A stretch of 11,021 nt of DNA. Origin: Tritrichomonas foetus (lineage: Eukaryota; Parabasalia; Tritrichomonadida; Tritrichomonadidae). Location of the stretch: positions 10,035-21,055 of the forward strand of contig MLAK01000597.1 of the NCBI GenBank assembly GCA_001839685.1. Direction: 5' to 3'. Numbering within the stretch: position 1 is the stretch's first letter; each line of letters starts with the position of its first letter. Of the stretch, positions 1 to 7,996 are shown one piece after another. Made by a program: the position numbers and the translations under genes. The notes under the pieces were generated by a model. It was not told the origin of the DNA. It was given only the letters and a program-made list of their open reading frames with translations, and did no database searches.

Positions 1-127
1 TCTTTCTACTTTTAGTATCTTTCTACTTTTAGTATCTTTCTACTTTTAGTATCTTTCTACTTTTAGTATCTTTCTACTTTTAGTGTCTTTCTACTTTTAG
101 TATCTTTCTACTTTTAGTATCTTTCTA
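1..127. repeat. 17-bp minisatellite, seven full copies plus a partial copy
   Basis: The unit TCTTTCTACTTTTAGTA is repeated head to tail seven times (1-119), followed by an 8-base partial copy. Copies are identical except that the fifth ends in G instead of A (position 85). Such identity points to recent expansion or homogenisation. The array begins at the window edge, so its full length is unknown. Read on the minus strand the unit carries a GAAAGA core, which also occurs in the 17-bp array at the other end of the window. No open reading frame or known element is associated with it. Confidence 0.95.
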
Positions 128-407
128 TTCACCCTGTTTTTATTATTTTTATTATTATTACGTGATTATGATGTTATTTGTTAGACACTCAAAATAAGAA
201 AAGCTTTCTAATTAATTTTACCTAAAGATATATAATAATGACACTTCTACGAATTTACCAAAAAGCAATCTAAATCAACATTGATTCTAGAAAGATATTT
301 ATGGTGGAGGACTTACATTTTAAAGAAAGAGAAAGAAAATGCCAAAGTTTACATGATAAAAATTTAATAAGAAGTGTTTAATACATACTTTTATAATATA
401 ATATTTT
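128..407. other. AT-rich spacer downstream of the DDB1-like gene
   Basis: This stretch holds a short TTA/ATT-rich microsatellite near 137-160 and otherwise unstructured AT-rich sequence. It lies 3' of the minus-strand DDB1-like gene, so its right end should contain that gene's polyadenylation region; a TATAAAA is visible on the minus strand just past the stop codon (around 388-396). I see no gene, RNA gene or transposon end in it. Confidence 0.6.
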
Positions 408-3400
408 CTAAGTTAACTTGAGGAGTGAATCACAAATCTGTTTGGCAGTTTGTACATTCATTAGTGAGTGTGTTGCAATGATCTGTTGGCTATTTTCATC
501 TAGTTCTAAATACATTTTCAATAAGTCAAAGTTATACATTGTTGGACACTGTGGCAAATAATTATCGAAGAGTACAGTTCTATGACCACGTGAGCTAAGT
601 CTTCCAAGAGATTGGAATTCCTTCTCCATTTCCGTATACAAGAGTTTAAATTGTTCAGGTGGATCAAATTTCACAACTTCCAAATATTGTGAATTTTGTT
701 TACCAATGAGTAATTTTGTTGCTGTTTCTTCTTCAGAATCCTTTTTTGGCGTTTGGAAGACAATCATTGATGAAATACAGTCACCTAAAGCGTAGCAACT
801 TAAAATGTCTAAATCAGAGCTTTCTATATTTTTTGTTTCCCCGATTTGCATTTGGAAGAAGTTTCCACAATGATCTACACAGAAATAATCATCAACAGAC
901 ACTCGACACATCGATAAACCGAAATCTATGCAGTTTCTTGCATTCTCACAGAATTTATTTGATGAATCATCATATGCATAGAGGACAAGACTTTGTAATT
1001 CATCACAAACAGCTACAAATTCATCATCATTTGATAAACATGATGTAGAGCCTTGTGTAAGCATATTTGTCAATTTTTTCAGACGAATATCAGAATGTGA
1101 AACAACATCTGGTTCGTAAAGTTGGAATTCATCAGTGAAAGCAACGATGAATTTTGATCCAAATGCGGAAATTTGGAATGGAACTTTTGATAAATCAAGT
1201 TTTGAGCGTTCTTGTAAATTATCATCGCATAATTCAAAAAGAATCAAATGTTGACCAAAAATAATTGCAACAAATTTCATTGAATTAAAGTAAATGGATG
1301 CCATTCCAATATATGGTTCAACTTCTTCTTTTGTAATGACATGAGTTAAATTGGAAAGTGGATGTTCAGCTACATAAAGCGACAAACTTTTGCCTTTTCT
1401 GGTTGCAACAACAAAATTGGGACCACGAACTGATTCGTCTTTGTTTGGATTGGCGATTTGAATTGTATCAATAATATTGTTTTCAAATGATCGATCTTCA
1501 TGAACAGTCATTGAAAATCCTTTTCCAAGACATATCGTGAGTTTTGAGTCATCTGCTAATGCAAATTTATTATTTGAATGGGAGCCTTTCAAGAAATATG
1601 GGAATTTAAAGCCTTTAAGCATTAGATTTTGAATAAGTATTGGATTTTCACCTGAAATGATAACATCATTGCCATCATATGGAATAATCGAATAATGTAA
1701 CCCATCGCAATGAATTCGAATATTGACACTTTCATCACAAAGTGAGAAGAAATTAATATGCTCTCTTGTTTCGAGGACTACGAAATAATCTGTTGTGAAT
1801 TTCATATCGGCGATTGAAGAGAAGTCCGAAAAAGTTCGTACAATTTTGCCATTCGATAAACTATAAACATAAACGATGTTTTCAGCCCATGAAGAAACAG
1901 CCAAGTAGTCTTTATTAATTGCGACTTCTTCAGCAGAATAATCAAGGTCAAGACTGAGCGTTTCGTTAAAATGATAATCAAAGACTTTAACAGTGAAGTT
2001 ATTCTCATTTCGTAAAAGTATTCCAACATTATAATCAGAAATTGAAGCATGAATAATCAGACCTAAATTTAATCTTGTTGAATTGCTTGACAGAGTTGAA
2101 GCTGTAACCTGGATGAAATCATCCTCTGAGATTTGACGGAAACAAATAGTTGGTTCATTATTTATAATTTCATATCTTTCTTTCCTGATTATTTTTTCAC
2201 CATCAAATCCCAGCACATACGTCTGACCATATACACTCACGATTATTTCATCATTGAAAATCCAAAGATCATCAACTCCTTCAACTTGGATTGAAGCTAG
2301 TTCTTTCATAATTAAAGATTGTCGAATTACGTGAGAAAATCCATCACCACAAATTCCAATCATTTCATTATTGCTTACTTCGACAATTTTCTTGACTGAT
2401 CCACAATTTACCATTAATGGTTTTGTTTCAGCAATTAAATGATTGATATCACCCATTAAATTAATTGAGCTCGATTCACCACTTTGTGCAAGTGAAATTA
2501 AATTTTTATCATCAAATGGAAGAAGTGCAATTGGAGTATTGATTGGGCCAATTCGCATAACTGTGATTAAATCACCATCTTGTAAACTAATTGAAATTAA
2601 GTTATTTCCCATATCAGCAGCAATAAAATGAGTTGAATCCATTCTCGCAAACTTGATGAGTGGATGTGAAGTGTAAATAGTTGAACTTCTTTGTCGCGGT
2701 GAAGCAACATTTAATGTAACTTTAATTGCTGATGCTGTGGTGAAAACAACAAGTGAATTTGAATCAATTACCTTAATCGCATATGAATCAGTTTGAAGAG
2801 TGATAGTATTATTAGTTCTTTGTGAAAAAGTTTGTGAAAGGGTATCAATTTCATAAATTTGCAATTTTGTGGATTGGCTGAAATCTTCTGTTAAAACCGC
2901 AAATCTTGTTCCATCTCCAGTATTCAGAAAATCAAAATCGATGATGTGCTTGGCTGGTATGGAGCAGTTCACTGGCGGACCGAGGAGAGAATTTGGGACA
3001 ATCTGGAAGTATTGAACGACTTGCTGATGAAGTTGTAATAAAAGCGAAGCTGGCGAAACGGCGATCTTAAATGGTGGATCAATCGGGACTCCTGATGACG
3101 AGGCAAGGTTTCCTGCTTGAACAGTTTTCAAATTGTTTTCTTTAGGGATATATCGTATTATCGAATATCTGAAATCACAGAATATGAGAAGAATATTGGT
3201 TTGAGTGTCTGAAATATGATGAATTGGTACAATTCGAGCAACTTCACCAAATAATTTGTATTCAGATCGTAATTTGAGGCCTTCAAAATTGTTGTATGAA
3301 TAAAATTGTAAAAGTGAACCTCGGGCAATTATTATGGCACTTTGACGCCCATCGAAATCATGAATAATAGCAGCATCTGAAATTAAGATCGGAGCGTTTA

Positions 3401-3422
3401 ATGCAGTAATTCCAAAAGACAT
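408..3422 (-). CDS. DDB1-like protein (triple beta-propeller, CPSF_A/MMS1 family)
   Basis: The 1004-residue product matches damaged-DNA-binding protein 1, the adaptor that links substrate receptors to cullin 4 in CRL4 ubiquitin ligases; human DDB1 is 1140 residues. Similarity runs along the chain in order. The start MSFGITALNAP resembles the DDB1 start. VYGQTYVLGFDGE near 397-409 matches the DDB1 segment with VGQTRVLMLNGE. ALADDSKLTI (621-630) matches ALANNSTLTI. The CPSF_A-type end carries FGSKFIVAFTDEFQLYE (754-770), a segment around LVLYAYDDSSNKFCENAR (812-829), and a helical C-terminus with FDLLKMYLELDE near 965-976, where DDB1 has its LIESFLDIS helix. This pattern favours DDB1 over the relatives CPSF160 and SF3B3. 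The start at 3422 is chosen because it matches the family N-terminus and lies 7 nt below an initiator TCATT. The frame stays open 104 codons further upstream, with another ATG at 3662, but that extension has no family match. The stop is TAG. The gene is divergent from the RING gene at 3735. The family assignment is strong; partners in this organism are inferred. Confidence 0.88.
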   Translation of the reverse strand: MSFGITALNAPILISDAAIIHDFDGRQSAIIIARGSLLQFYSYNNFEGLKLRSEYKLFGEVARIVPIHHISDTQTNILLIFCDFRYSIIRYIPKENNLKTVQAGNLASSSGVPIDPPFKIAVSPASLLLQLHQQVVQYFQIVPNSLLGPPVNCSIPAKHIIDFDFLNTGDGTRFAVLTEDFSQSTKLQIYEIDTLSQTFSQRTNNTITLQTDSYAIKVIDSNSLVVFTTASAIKVTLNVASPRQRSSTIYTSHPLIKFARMDSTHFIAADMGNNLISISLQDGDLITVMRIGPINTPIALLPFDDKNLISLAQSGESSSINLMGDINHLIAETKPLMVNCGSVKKIVEVSNNEMIGICGDGFSHVIRQSLIMKELASIQVEGVDDLWIFNDEIIVSVYGQTYVLGFDGEKIIRKERYEIINNEPTICFRQISEDDFIQVTASTLSSNSTRLNLGLIIHASISDYNVGILLRNENNFTVKVFDYHFNETLSLDLDYSAEEVAINKDYLAVSSWAENIVYVYSLSNGKIVRTFSDFSSIADMKFTTDYFVVLETREHINFFSLCDESVNIRIHCDGLHYSIIPYDGNDVIISGENPILIQNLMLKGFKFPYFLKGSHSNNKFALADDSKLTICLGKGFSMTVHEDRSFENNIIDTIQIANPNKDESVRGPNFVVATRKGKSLSLYVAEHPLSNLTHVITKEEVEPYIGMASIYFNSMKFVAIIFGQHLILFELCDDNLQERSKLDLSKVPFQISAFGSKFIVAFTDEFQLYEPDVVSHSDIRLKKLTNMLTQGSTSCLSNDDEFVAVCDELQSLVLYAYDDSSNKFCENARNCIDFGLSMCRVSVDDYFCVDHCGNFFQMQIGETKNIESSDLDILSCYALGDCISSMIVFQTPKKDSEEETATKLLIGKQNSQYLEVVKFDPPEQFKLLYTEMEKEFQSLGRLSSRGHRTVLFDNYLPQCPTMYNFDLLKMYLELDENSQQIIATHSLMNVQTAKQICDSLLKLT

Positions 3423-3426
3423 TTTG

Positions 3427-3431
3427 AATGA
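3427..3431 (-). promoter_or_regulatory. Initiator (Inr) of the DDB1-like gene
   Basis: On the minus strand TCATT fits the trichomonad initiator consensus TCA+1-Y-W. The predicted transcription start is at 3429, giving a 7-nt leader before the ATG at 3422. That very short spacing is typical of trichomonad genes and supports the chosen start codon. Confidence 0.65.
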
Positions 3432-3658
3432 TGTTGGGTGACCGTTTACTCGTTTTCGAAATAAAATCGGAATATTCACGATTTTAATCACTTTTTCTAT
3501 TTTAGAAATTAATAAAAAACACAAATTATTTCTAAAATTATGGGAAAGTTCTTTAGAAAAAGGGATAAAAGGATTATATAAGCCAGACGAATAAACTTTT
3601 TCACTATGTAAATGGTTATTTATTTCAACAAAGAGAATCAAATAAGAATTGAAATCGT

Positions 3659-3663
3659 TCATT
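3659..3663 (+). promoter_or_regulatory. Candidate initiator of the coiled-coil RING gene
   Basis: TCATT is the nearest strict match to the TCA+1-Y-W initiator upstream of the ATG at 3735. It would give a start at 3661 and a 74-nt leader without any ATG. This is longer than usual for trichomonads. A weaker TCAGA at 3724-3728, only 8 nt upstream of the ATG, is the alternative. Confidence 0.35.
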
Positions 3664-3734
3664 GTTATTGAAATAAATTTGATAAACAAATTCCAAGAAA
3701 ATTGAAAACTATCGATCCCAATATCAGAAATCAA

Positions 3735-5438
3735 ATGAATAATAACTCCAACGAAATAGACGAGCTTCGCGCGATTTTATCATCATTGGAAGGTTTTAAT
3801 CAGCGAGTTTGTGAATCTAACGATGCCCTTTTAAGCTACATTTCGACTTTTCAAAATTATTTACCAAATTTGATTTCTCTTTCGCAAGAAATTTCGAACA
3901 TTTTCGCCTTACCAAACGAATCTAAAAATCAAGCAGATGAAAGCCATGACGATCTATCCACCGAATATCAAGAATTGTCTGCAAAATTATCAAACGACGT
4001 AATTTCATCAGTCAGCCACGTAATCAACGATAAATTTACGACATCAAAAATGAGACATATTCGAGACATTTTTACCTGGTTTTCAGACGTTTCCAAAGCC
4101 TATAACGAATTTCATCCAAAGCCAGCATTTATTCTTACAAAGCCAAGCTCGAAATTTCATAAAAAGTTAGACCAGCAGTTTTCAAAAATTGTTCTCGAAC
4201 TCGCAGAAAATTTGCAGACTGAACCAACAGATTTAAAAACATTGAATATTTTACCATCCTCATTTCCACGACATGTTGTTGCTTTTTCCCATCTATTGTG
4301 CAGAATTATTGATGTTCAGCAACATCTTGTTTTTTCTGAGTTCTCAATTCGTGCAGAAAATGAAAATAATTCTATCATGTTGAAATATCCATCACCAAAA
4401 ATGCTTTTGGCGAATCAAAAATTCAGAGGATTTTTAGAATTACAAAATGAGCTTCTTAACCAAATAAAAATTGAAAGAGATCAACTTCAGATAGTTTATA
4501 ATGATTTAAATCAAACGAAAAAAGAATTTGCTGACACTATAACATGGCTAGCACAAACTATTCAAAAAGGCTTTATTGATTTACGAGAAGAAAATATTTC
4601 AAGGCTTGAAGAACTTGTTCAATATGCTACTCGTTATAAAACTTATGAAACTGCTAAAAATTTGAGAGATCATCACCAAAAATTCGAAATTGATCTATCT
4701 TTTGATAAAGAAGTCATAAACGAAGATAATAAATTAAACTTGAATCTAAATTCTGAATTCATTGGTGACATGATAAAATCACAAATTATCGTTTTCAAAC
4801 ATATCAAAGATCGAATATTAGCAACTACTCAAACTTGTCGACAATACTTAGAAGCCCAAAATAATAAAATGAAAGAATATTCCACTCATAATTTCCAACT
4901 CAAAGAACGTGAAACTCGAAGAAATGATTTATATCAATTCAGGCAAATTATTGATACAATCAGAAAAAGTGGAACTGCTTCACTAACAGCTGTTTCCCAC
5001 TTTATGAAAGTAGAAGATGCAATTAGTGCCCTTCCAATAATTAATGAAAAAATGCTTTCAAAGTCCACAATTTTAACAAATTCTACTTATTTACCTGCAA
5101 TTGAAAATTTGAATTCTATTGTGGAATCATTGAAAGAAAAAATCAACGAAAAAGCTGTAGAGGAATCTTCATTGCTTGAACAAATAACAGAAACGAGAAA
5201 TGCTACTGATAGATTAACATCATTGAATGAGACAATAAAATATAAAATCCAAAACCCTGCAGACGTTTGTCCAAGATGTGAAAATGAAAGAGCTTTCGTA
5301 CTTCTTACATGTGGCCATACTTTTTGTGAAGAGTGCTATCAAGCATTGATTGATTCGCAAGCAACTAAATGCCCTTATCCAGATTGCCAAATGGAATTCA
5401 CAAATGAAGATTTATGCCCCATTAATTGGGAATTTTGA
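3735..5438 (+). CDS. Coiled-coil protein with C-terminal RING-HC finger, putative Bre1-like E3 ubiquitin ligase
   Basis: The 567-residue product is mostly helical and rich in Glu, Lys, Gln and Asn, with likely coiled coils around 230-320, 345-410 and 455-505. A C3HC4 RING sits at the extreme C-terminus. Zinc ligands are C512, C515, C526, H528, C531, C534, C546 and C551. The last pair is spaced C-x4-C (CPYPDC) rather than the usual C-x2-C. After the RING, the tail FTNEDLCPINWEF resembles the F-x3-D-x-x-x-I-Y ending of Bre1/RNF20 proteins, which monoubiquitinate histone H2B. Bre1 proteins are longer (700 residues in yeast, about 1000 in human), so orthology is only a suggestion; a generic coiled-coil RING ligase is equally possible. 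The frame is open 11 codons upstream from a TTG, but 3735 is the first ATG and the likely start. The stop is TGA. The gene converges on the armadillo-like gene 249 bp downstream. Confidence 0.8.
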   Translation: MNNNSNEIDELRAILSSLEGFNQRVCESNDALLSYISTFQNYLPNLISLSQEISNIFALPNESKNQADESHDDLSTEYQELSAKLSNDVISSVSHVINDKFTTSKMRHIRDIFTWFSDVSKAYNEFHPKPAFILTKPSSKFHKKLDQQFSKIVLELAENLQTEPTDLKTLNILPSSFPRHVVAFSHLLCRIIDVQQHLVFSEFSIRAENENNSIMLKYPSPKMLLANQKFRGFLELQNELLNQIKIERDQLQIVYNDLNQTKKEFADTITWLAQTIQKGFIDLREENISRLEELVQYATRYKTYETAKNLRDHHQKFEIDLSFDKEVINEDNKLNLNLNSEFIGDMIKSQIIVFKHIKDRILATTQTCRQYLEAQNNKMKEYSTHNFQLKERETRRNDLYQFRQIIDTIRKSGTASLTAVSHFMKVEDAISALPIINEKMLSKSTILTNSTYLPAIENLNSIVESLKEKINEKAVEESSLLEQITETRNATDRLTSLNETIKYKIQNPADVCPRCENERAFVLLTCGHTFCEECYQALIDSQATKCPYPDCQMEFTNEDLCPINWEF

Positions 5439-5687
5439 AAATGTACTTTGTTAATGTAAATATTATCACATATATAATTTCTTTATCTTTTATTCTATCA
5501 TTCTTTTTCATTTTTTAAAATATCATCATTCAAAAATTTAATATTAAAGAAATAAATACACAAATGGAGAGAATAAGAGATGTAAAAATAAATGAAGAAA
5601 ATAGCAGAAACAAAAATAAAAAAACTCAGAATACAATAATAAATTGAAAATTTTAAAAACAAAATCATAAATGAAAAATATTTGCGA
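5439..5687. other. AT-rich 3'-to-3' spacer
   Basis: This 249-bp spacer lies between the stop codons of two convergent genes. It is A-rich on the plus strand, with many AAATAAA and AAAAATAAA stretches, and should hold the cleavage and polyadenylation sites of both. No gene or hairpin stands out. A minus-strand open frame across it is low-complexity (Phe, Tyr and Ile rich) and not protein-like. Confidence 0.55.
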
Positions 5688-7181
5688 TTATATTTCATTT
5701 TCCTGTGCTTCACGGAATTCTTCACAAAAATGCAATATTTTTGTTCCAAGAATAACATCTTCTTCTGGTAATATACATGGAGATTCATGAATAATTCTAT
5801 TCATAGCTTGACCAACATTTGAATCAATAATTTCACTTACAATAATCTCTGTATAATTTTTTCCAAGTTTGGTTGAATACTGAAGCATTATATCAATTAT
5901 TTCAAAGTATTTTCTTATAACATCCACATCATCAGCATCCAAATAATCCGAACATTCTACGATAAAATCATCACGAATCAACAAGCTATAAACACTTTGT
6001 GGGTCAGGATTTTGGAGCATAATATGAATAAATGTTAATGTGGAATGTTTAACTAAAAAAGGAGCGGCTTCATCAGTCAAATAACTCAATAAGAGTTTCA
6101 CAATCTCTTTATTAATACAAAAATCATAATATTCTTTGGGACCATTGACAACAGCAAAAGTGAGAACATTAAGAACCCACAAAACAACAACGAAATCAGA
6201 ATCTTGAATGAAAAAATAAAATTTTTCAAGTTGGATAAGCTGGATCATTTTTAATGCAGCTTCTGGATCATGATTAATTATGAAATATAAAGTTTTAAAA
6301 AGAATTGCAATAATTGGTTGATCCATCTTTTTTGTTGGAGATAAAAATTTAACTCGTGAAAAAGCATCGCTAAGCACATTTTGTAAATCAATAATCGAGT
6401 TATAATTAAATTTGAGTGTATAATAAAATGATTTGAAGATCATCAATAAAATCTTTTTCTCATAATCATATTCAAAAATATCATTTTCATGAATTTTATG
6501 TTCTTTATATTGCTCTTTTATTTGTGGAAGAATTTGCCGAATTAAACTTTCATTATTAGAATAATGAATCGTGTTCATTAGTATTCTAATTGAATATAAC
6601 TCATGCTTTATAGAAAGAAACATTGCATCACATACATTGTATATAAAAAATTCATTATCAAACGTGATGTTATGTTTAATTGCATATTCCATCAATTTAG
6701 ATACAACATGTAATGCTTCTAATGATATATTCGATTCTTCATGTGTAATGCAAGATGCAGCAATTTGGAGAAAACCATTTTCAATAAAGAGAGATTGATA
6801 TTCTGGGAAATCAATTAATTTTGCAATACAAAATAGTATGCCCTCTATAATATCAACTTCAAATTCATATTGGTTTTCATTAAAAAGATCACATAAAAAT
6901 TTCCCAAAATTAATTTGTGAAAAAACTTCTAAAATTGAAGAACATAATTTCTTATTTTTTTTATCAATTAATCGAATAATTCCTTTTAAATTATCTTTCA
7001 ATTCGTGTGGATCTCCATTTTTCATCAAATTTAAAATATTCGAGAAATTTTGTGTGATTTTATTTAAAGTTTCTTTAATAGTGTCATCTTCTTCCTGCAC
7101 AACTTCTTCTCTCTGATTTTCTTCATGTGTATGTTTTACTAAATCATATGGAATTGGGGCATTTTTGAAACTTAAATTCAT
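5688..7181 (-). CDS. Armadillo/HEAT-like helical-repeat protein of unknown function
   Basis: The 497-residue product has no recognised catalytic motif. After a short N-terminus with an acidic stretch (EENQREEVVQEEDD, about 20-33) it becomes a chain of paired helices of about 40 residues. An example is the block near 110-165 (LIDFPEYQSLFIENGF followed by LEALHVVSKLMEYA), where Leu and Ile recur with helix-capping Asn, Asp and Pro, as in armadillo repeats. Further helices run to the end (ILGTKILHFCEEF). Such proteins usually act as binding scaffolds, for example in nuclear import or cytoskeletal complexes; the partner cannot be read from the sequence. The ATG at 7181 is the first in frame. No strict initiator lies close by; GCACT at 7185-7189 (minus strand), one mismatch from TCACT, would give a 6-nt leader. 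The stop is TAA. It is divergent from the Lys/Asp repeat gene across 244 bp. Confidence 0.75.
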   Translation of the reverse strand: MNLSFKNAPIPYDLVKHTHEENQREEVVQEEDDTIKETLNKITQNFSNILNLMKNGDPHELKDNLKGIIRLIDKKNKKLCSSILEVFSQINFGKFLCDLFNENQYEFEVDIIEGILFCIAKLIDFPEYQSLFIENGFLQIAASCITHEESNISLEALHVVSKLMEYAIKHNITFDNEFFIYNVCDAMFLSIKHELYSIRILMNTIHYSNNESLIRQILPQIKEQYKEHKIHENDIFEYDYEKKILLMIFKSFYYTLKFNYNSIIDLQNVLSDAFSRVKFLSPTKKMDQPIIAILFKTLYFIINHDPEAALKMIQLIQLEKFYFFIQDSDFVVVLWVLNVLTFAVVNGPKEYYDFCINKEIVKLLLSYLTDEAAPFLVKHSTLTFIHIMLQNPDPQSVYSLLIRDDFIVECSDYLDADDVDVIRKYFEIIDIMLQYSTKLGKNYTEIIVSEIIDSNVGQAMNRIIHESPCILPEEDVILGTKILHFCEEFREAQENEI

Positions 7182-7425
7182 AGAAGTGCACGTTTAAAAA
7201 TACCCAATTTGAGAAATGGGATTTCGTTTCTCATCATTCATTTGAGTTTGAATCATTTAATTTTGAATTATTGTTATGTACAATACATTAATTATAATAC
7301 ATTATAAGTATCGAAAAAATATATAGTTGTTTCTATGATATTGATGAATAAATGATATCGATATCTTTCTCATCTCATTTGTCTTTTCTATGGTTTACAA
7401 ATTTTAATTGAATGAAATAAGATAG
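7182..7425. other. Divergent AT-rich spacer with two minimal upstream ORFs
   Basis: The spacer lies between divergent genes. It contains a plus-strand initiator match (7375-7379) and two tiny plus-strand ORFs ahead of the Lys/Asp repeat gene: ATG at 7390 with 5 codons before TAA, and ATG at 7412 with 2 codons before TAA. No larger feature is visible. Confidence 0.5.
7375..7379 (+). promoter_or_regulatory. Candidate initiator of the Lys/Asp repeat gene
   Basis: TCATT matches TCA+1-Y-W with a start at 7377, 49 nt above the ATG at 7426 and 79 nt above the ATG at 7456. A weaker TCAAA at 7441-7445 would suit the downstream ATG with a 13-nt leader. Which start is used is unresolved. Confidence 0.35.
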
Positions 7426-7806
7426 ATGCAAAACGGTTATTCAAATTTTTTAGTGATGAGTTCCAAAAAGGACAAGAAGAAGGACGACAAAAAGAAGGAA
7501 GATAAAAAGAAGGATGACAAGAAGAAAGACGACAGGAAAAAAGATGATAGAAAGAAGGATGATAAAAAGAGAGAAGATAAGAAAAGAGATGATAAAAAGA
7601 AAGACGATAAAAAAAAGGATGACAAAAAGGGTGATAAAAAGCATGACAAAAAGCATCACCATGATAAAAAAGAAGTAAAAGCAATTGTTGATGATGTAAA
7701 TAACGCACTTCGTCGAATGCCAATATGGGCACACGAAACATTAGAAGATACCGATGATCCATTTGTGGATGACTTTGCGGATGATATTACAGCACCACTT
7801 CGTTGA
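7426..7806 (+). CDS. Small Lys/Asp pentapeptide-repeat protein with acidic C-terminus, function unknown
   Basis: The 126-residue product (116 if it starts at the second ATG, 7456, giving MSSKKDKKK) has two parts. Residues 14-82 are almost entirely Lys, Arg, Asp, Glu and His, and residues 18-67 form ten exact units of the pattern K-[KR]-[DE]-D-[KR]. A His-rich end (KKHDKKHHHDKK, 71-82) follows. Residues 83-126 are non-repetitive and more protein-like, with NNALRRMPIWAHETLED and an acidic DDPFVDDFADD close to the end. The charge pattern predicts an extended, disordered polyampholyte of the kind common in nucleolar and chromatin-binding proteins; that role is inference. I do not recognise the C-terminal segment. 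A fortuitous ORF was considered, but the unique C-terminal part keeps the frame through non-repetitive DNA and ends at TGA just before a spacer, so a real gene is likely. It converges with the RBX-like gene. Confidence 0.65.
   Translation: MQNGYSNFLVMSSKKDKKKDDKKKEDKKKDDKKKDDRKKDDRKKDDKKREDKKRDDKKKDDKKKDDKKGDKKHDKKHHHDKKEVKAIVDDVNNALRRMPIWAHETLEDTDDPFVDDFADDITAPLR
7477..7626 (+). repeat. 15-bp coding repeat, ten units, strongly purine-rich
   Basis: Ten tandem 15-bp units encode K-[KR]-[DE]-D-[KR]. The plus strand is nearly all purine, with pyrimidines mostly confined to the Asp codons (GAC/GAT). Units differ by silent and conservative changes, so the array is older than the near-identical 17-bp array at the left end of the window. 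Confidence 0.85.
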
Positions 7807-7832
7807 GAAAACTCAGCAACGAGGGTTTTCCC
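7801..7832 (+). other. Potential hairpin at the stop codon of the Lys/Asp repeat gene
   Basis: GAAAAC (7807-7812) can pair with GTTTTC (7825-7830), with TC/GA extending the stem across a two-base bulge. An alternative fold pairs CGTT (7801-7804) with AACG (7818-7821) and includes the TGA stop. It is followed by an A-rich stretch. It may be a 3'-end structure or chance. Confidence 0.3.
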
Positions 7833-7996
7833 AAAATTTATTTATTTTTTTGAAATAAACCTAAAATCTTGTTATTTACTTTCAAAATAATTGTGATGTA
7901 GTTTTATTCATATTTTCAAATTCAGTTTTTCATAAAACGCAAGAAAAAAACAAAAATTATATTGGTAAATTTGATGAATAATAAAAAGCATTTATT
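7807..7996. other. Short convergent spacer
   Basis: This 190-bp AT-rich spacer lies between two converging genes. On the minus strand the RBX-like stop codon sits in TAAAATAAA, so a UAAA overlaps the stop, the arrangement described for trichomonad polyadenylation signals. Apart from the possible hairpin at its left end nothing else is seen. Confidence 0.5.

Larger units (their letters stand above)
3423..3734. other. 312-bp divergent spacer between the DDB1-like and RING genes
   Basis: This spacer separates two divergent start codons and must hold both promoters. On the minus strand it is one open frame continuous with the DDB1-like gene, but the translation is not DDB1-like and I treat it as non-coding. 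It contains the DDB1-side initiator (3427-3431) and a plus-strand TCATT at 3659-3663. No other gene is visible. Confidence 0.55.

Noticed and set aside
1..127. Possible telomeric or CRISPR-type repeat
   Set aside because: The unit is 17 bp, directly tandem without spacers, and does not match the TTAGGG-type telomere repeat.
716..1048. Plus-strand open frame of 110 codons inside the DDB1-like gene
   Set aside because: It lies antisense to a well-supported coding frame and its translation has no recognisable domain.
3423..3734. N-terminal extension of the DDB1-like protein up to 3734 or 3662
   Set aside because: The upstream-most codon is TTG, the extension has no family similarity, and an initiator sits only 7 nt above the ATG at 3422.
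5498..5788. Minus-strand open frame spanning the convergent spacer and the end of the armadillo-like gene
   Set aside because: Its composition is almost only Phe, Tyr, Ile, Lys and Ser, as expected from random AT-rich DNA.
7388..7762. Several long minus-strand open frames rich in Phe, Ser, Leu and His opposite the Lys/Asp repeat
   Set aside because: They follow from the 15-bp purine repeat, which leaves all opposite frames free of stops. Their sequences are simple repeats without the unique part seen on the plus strand.
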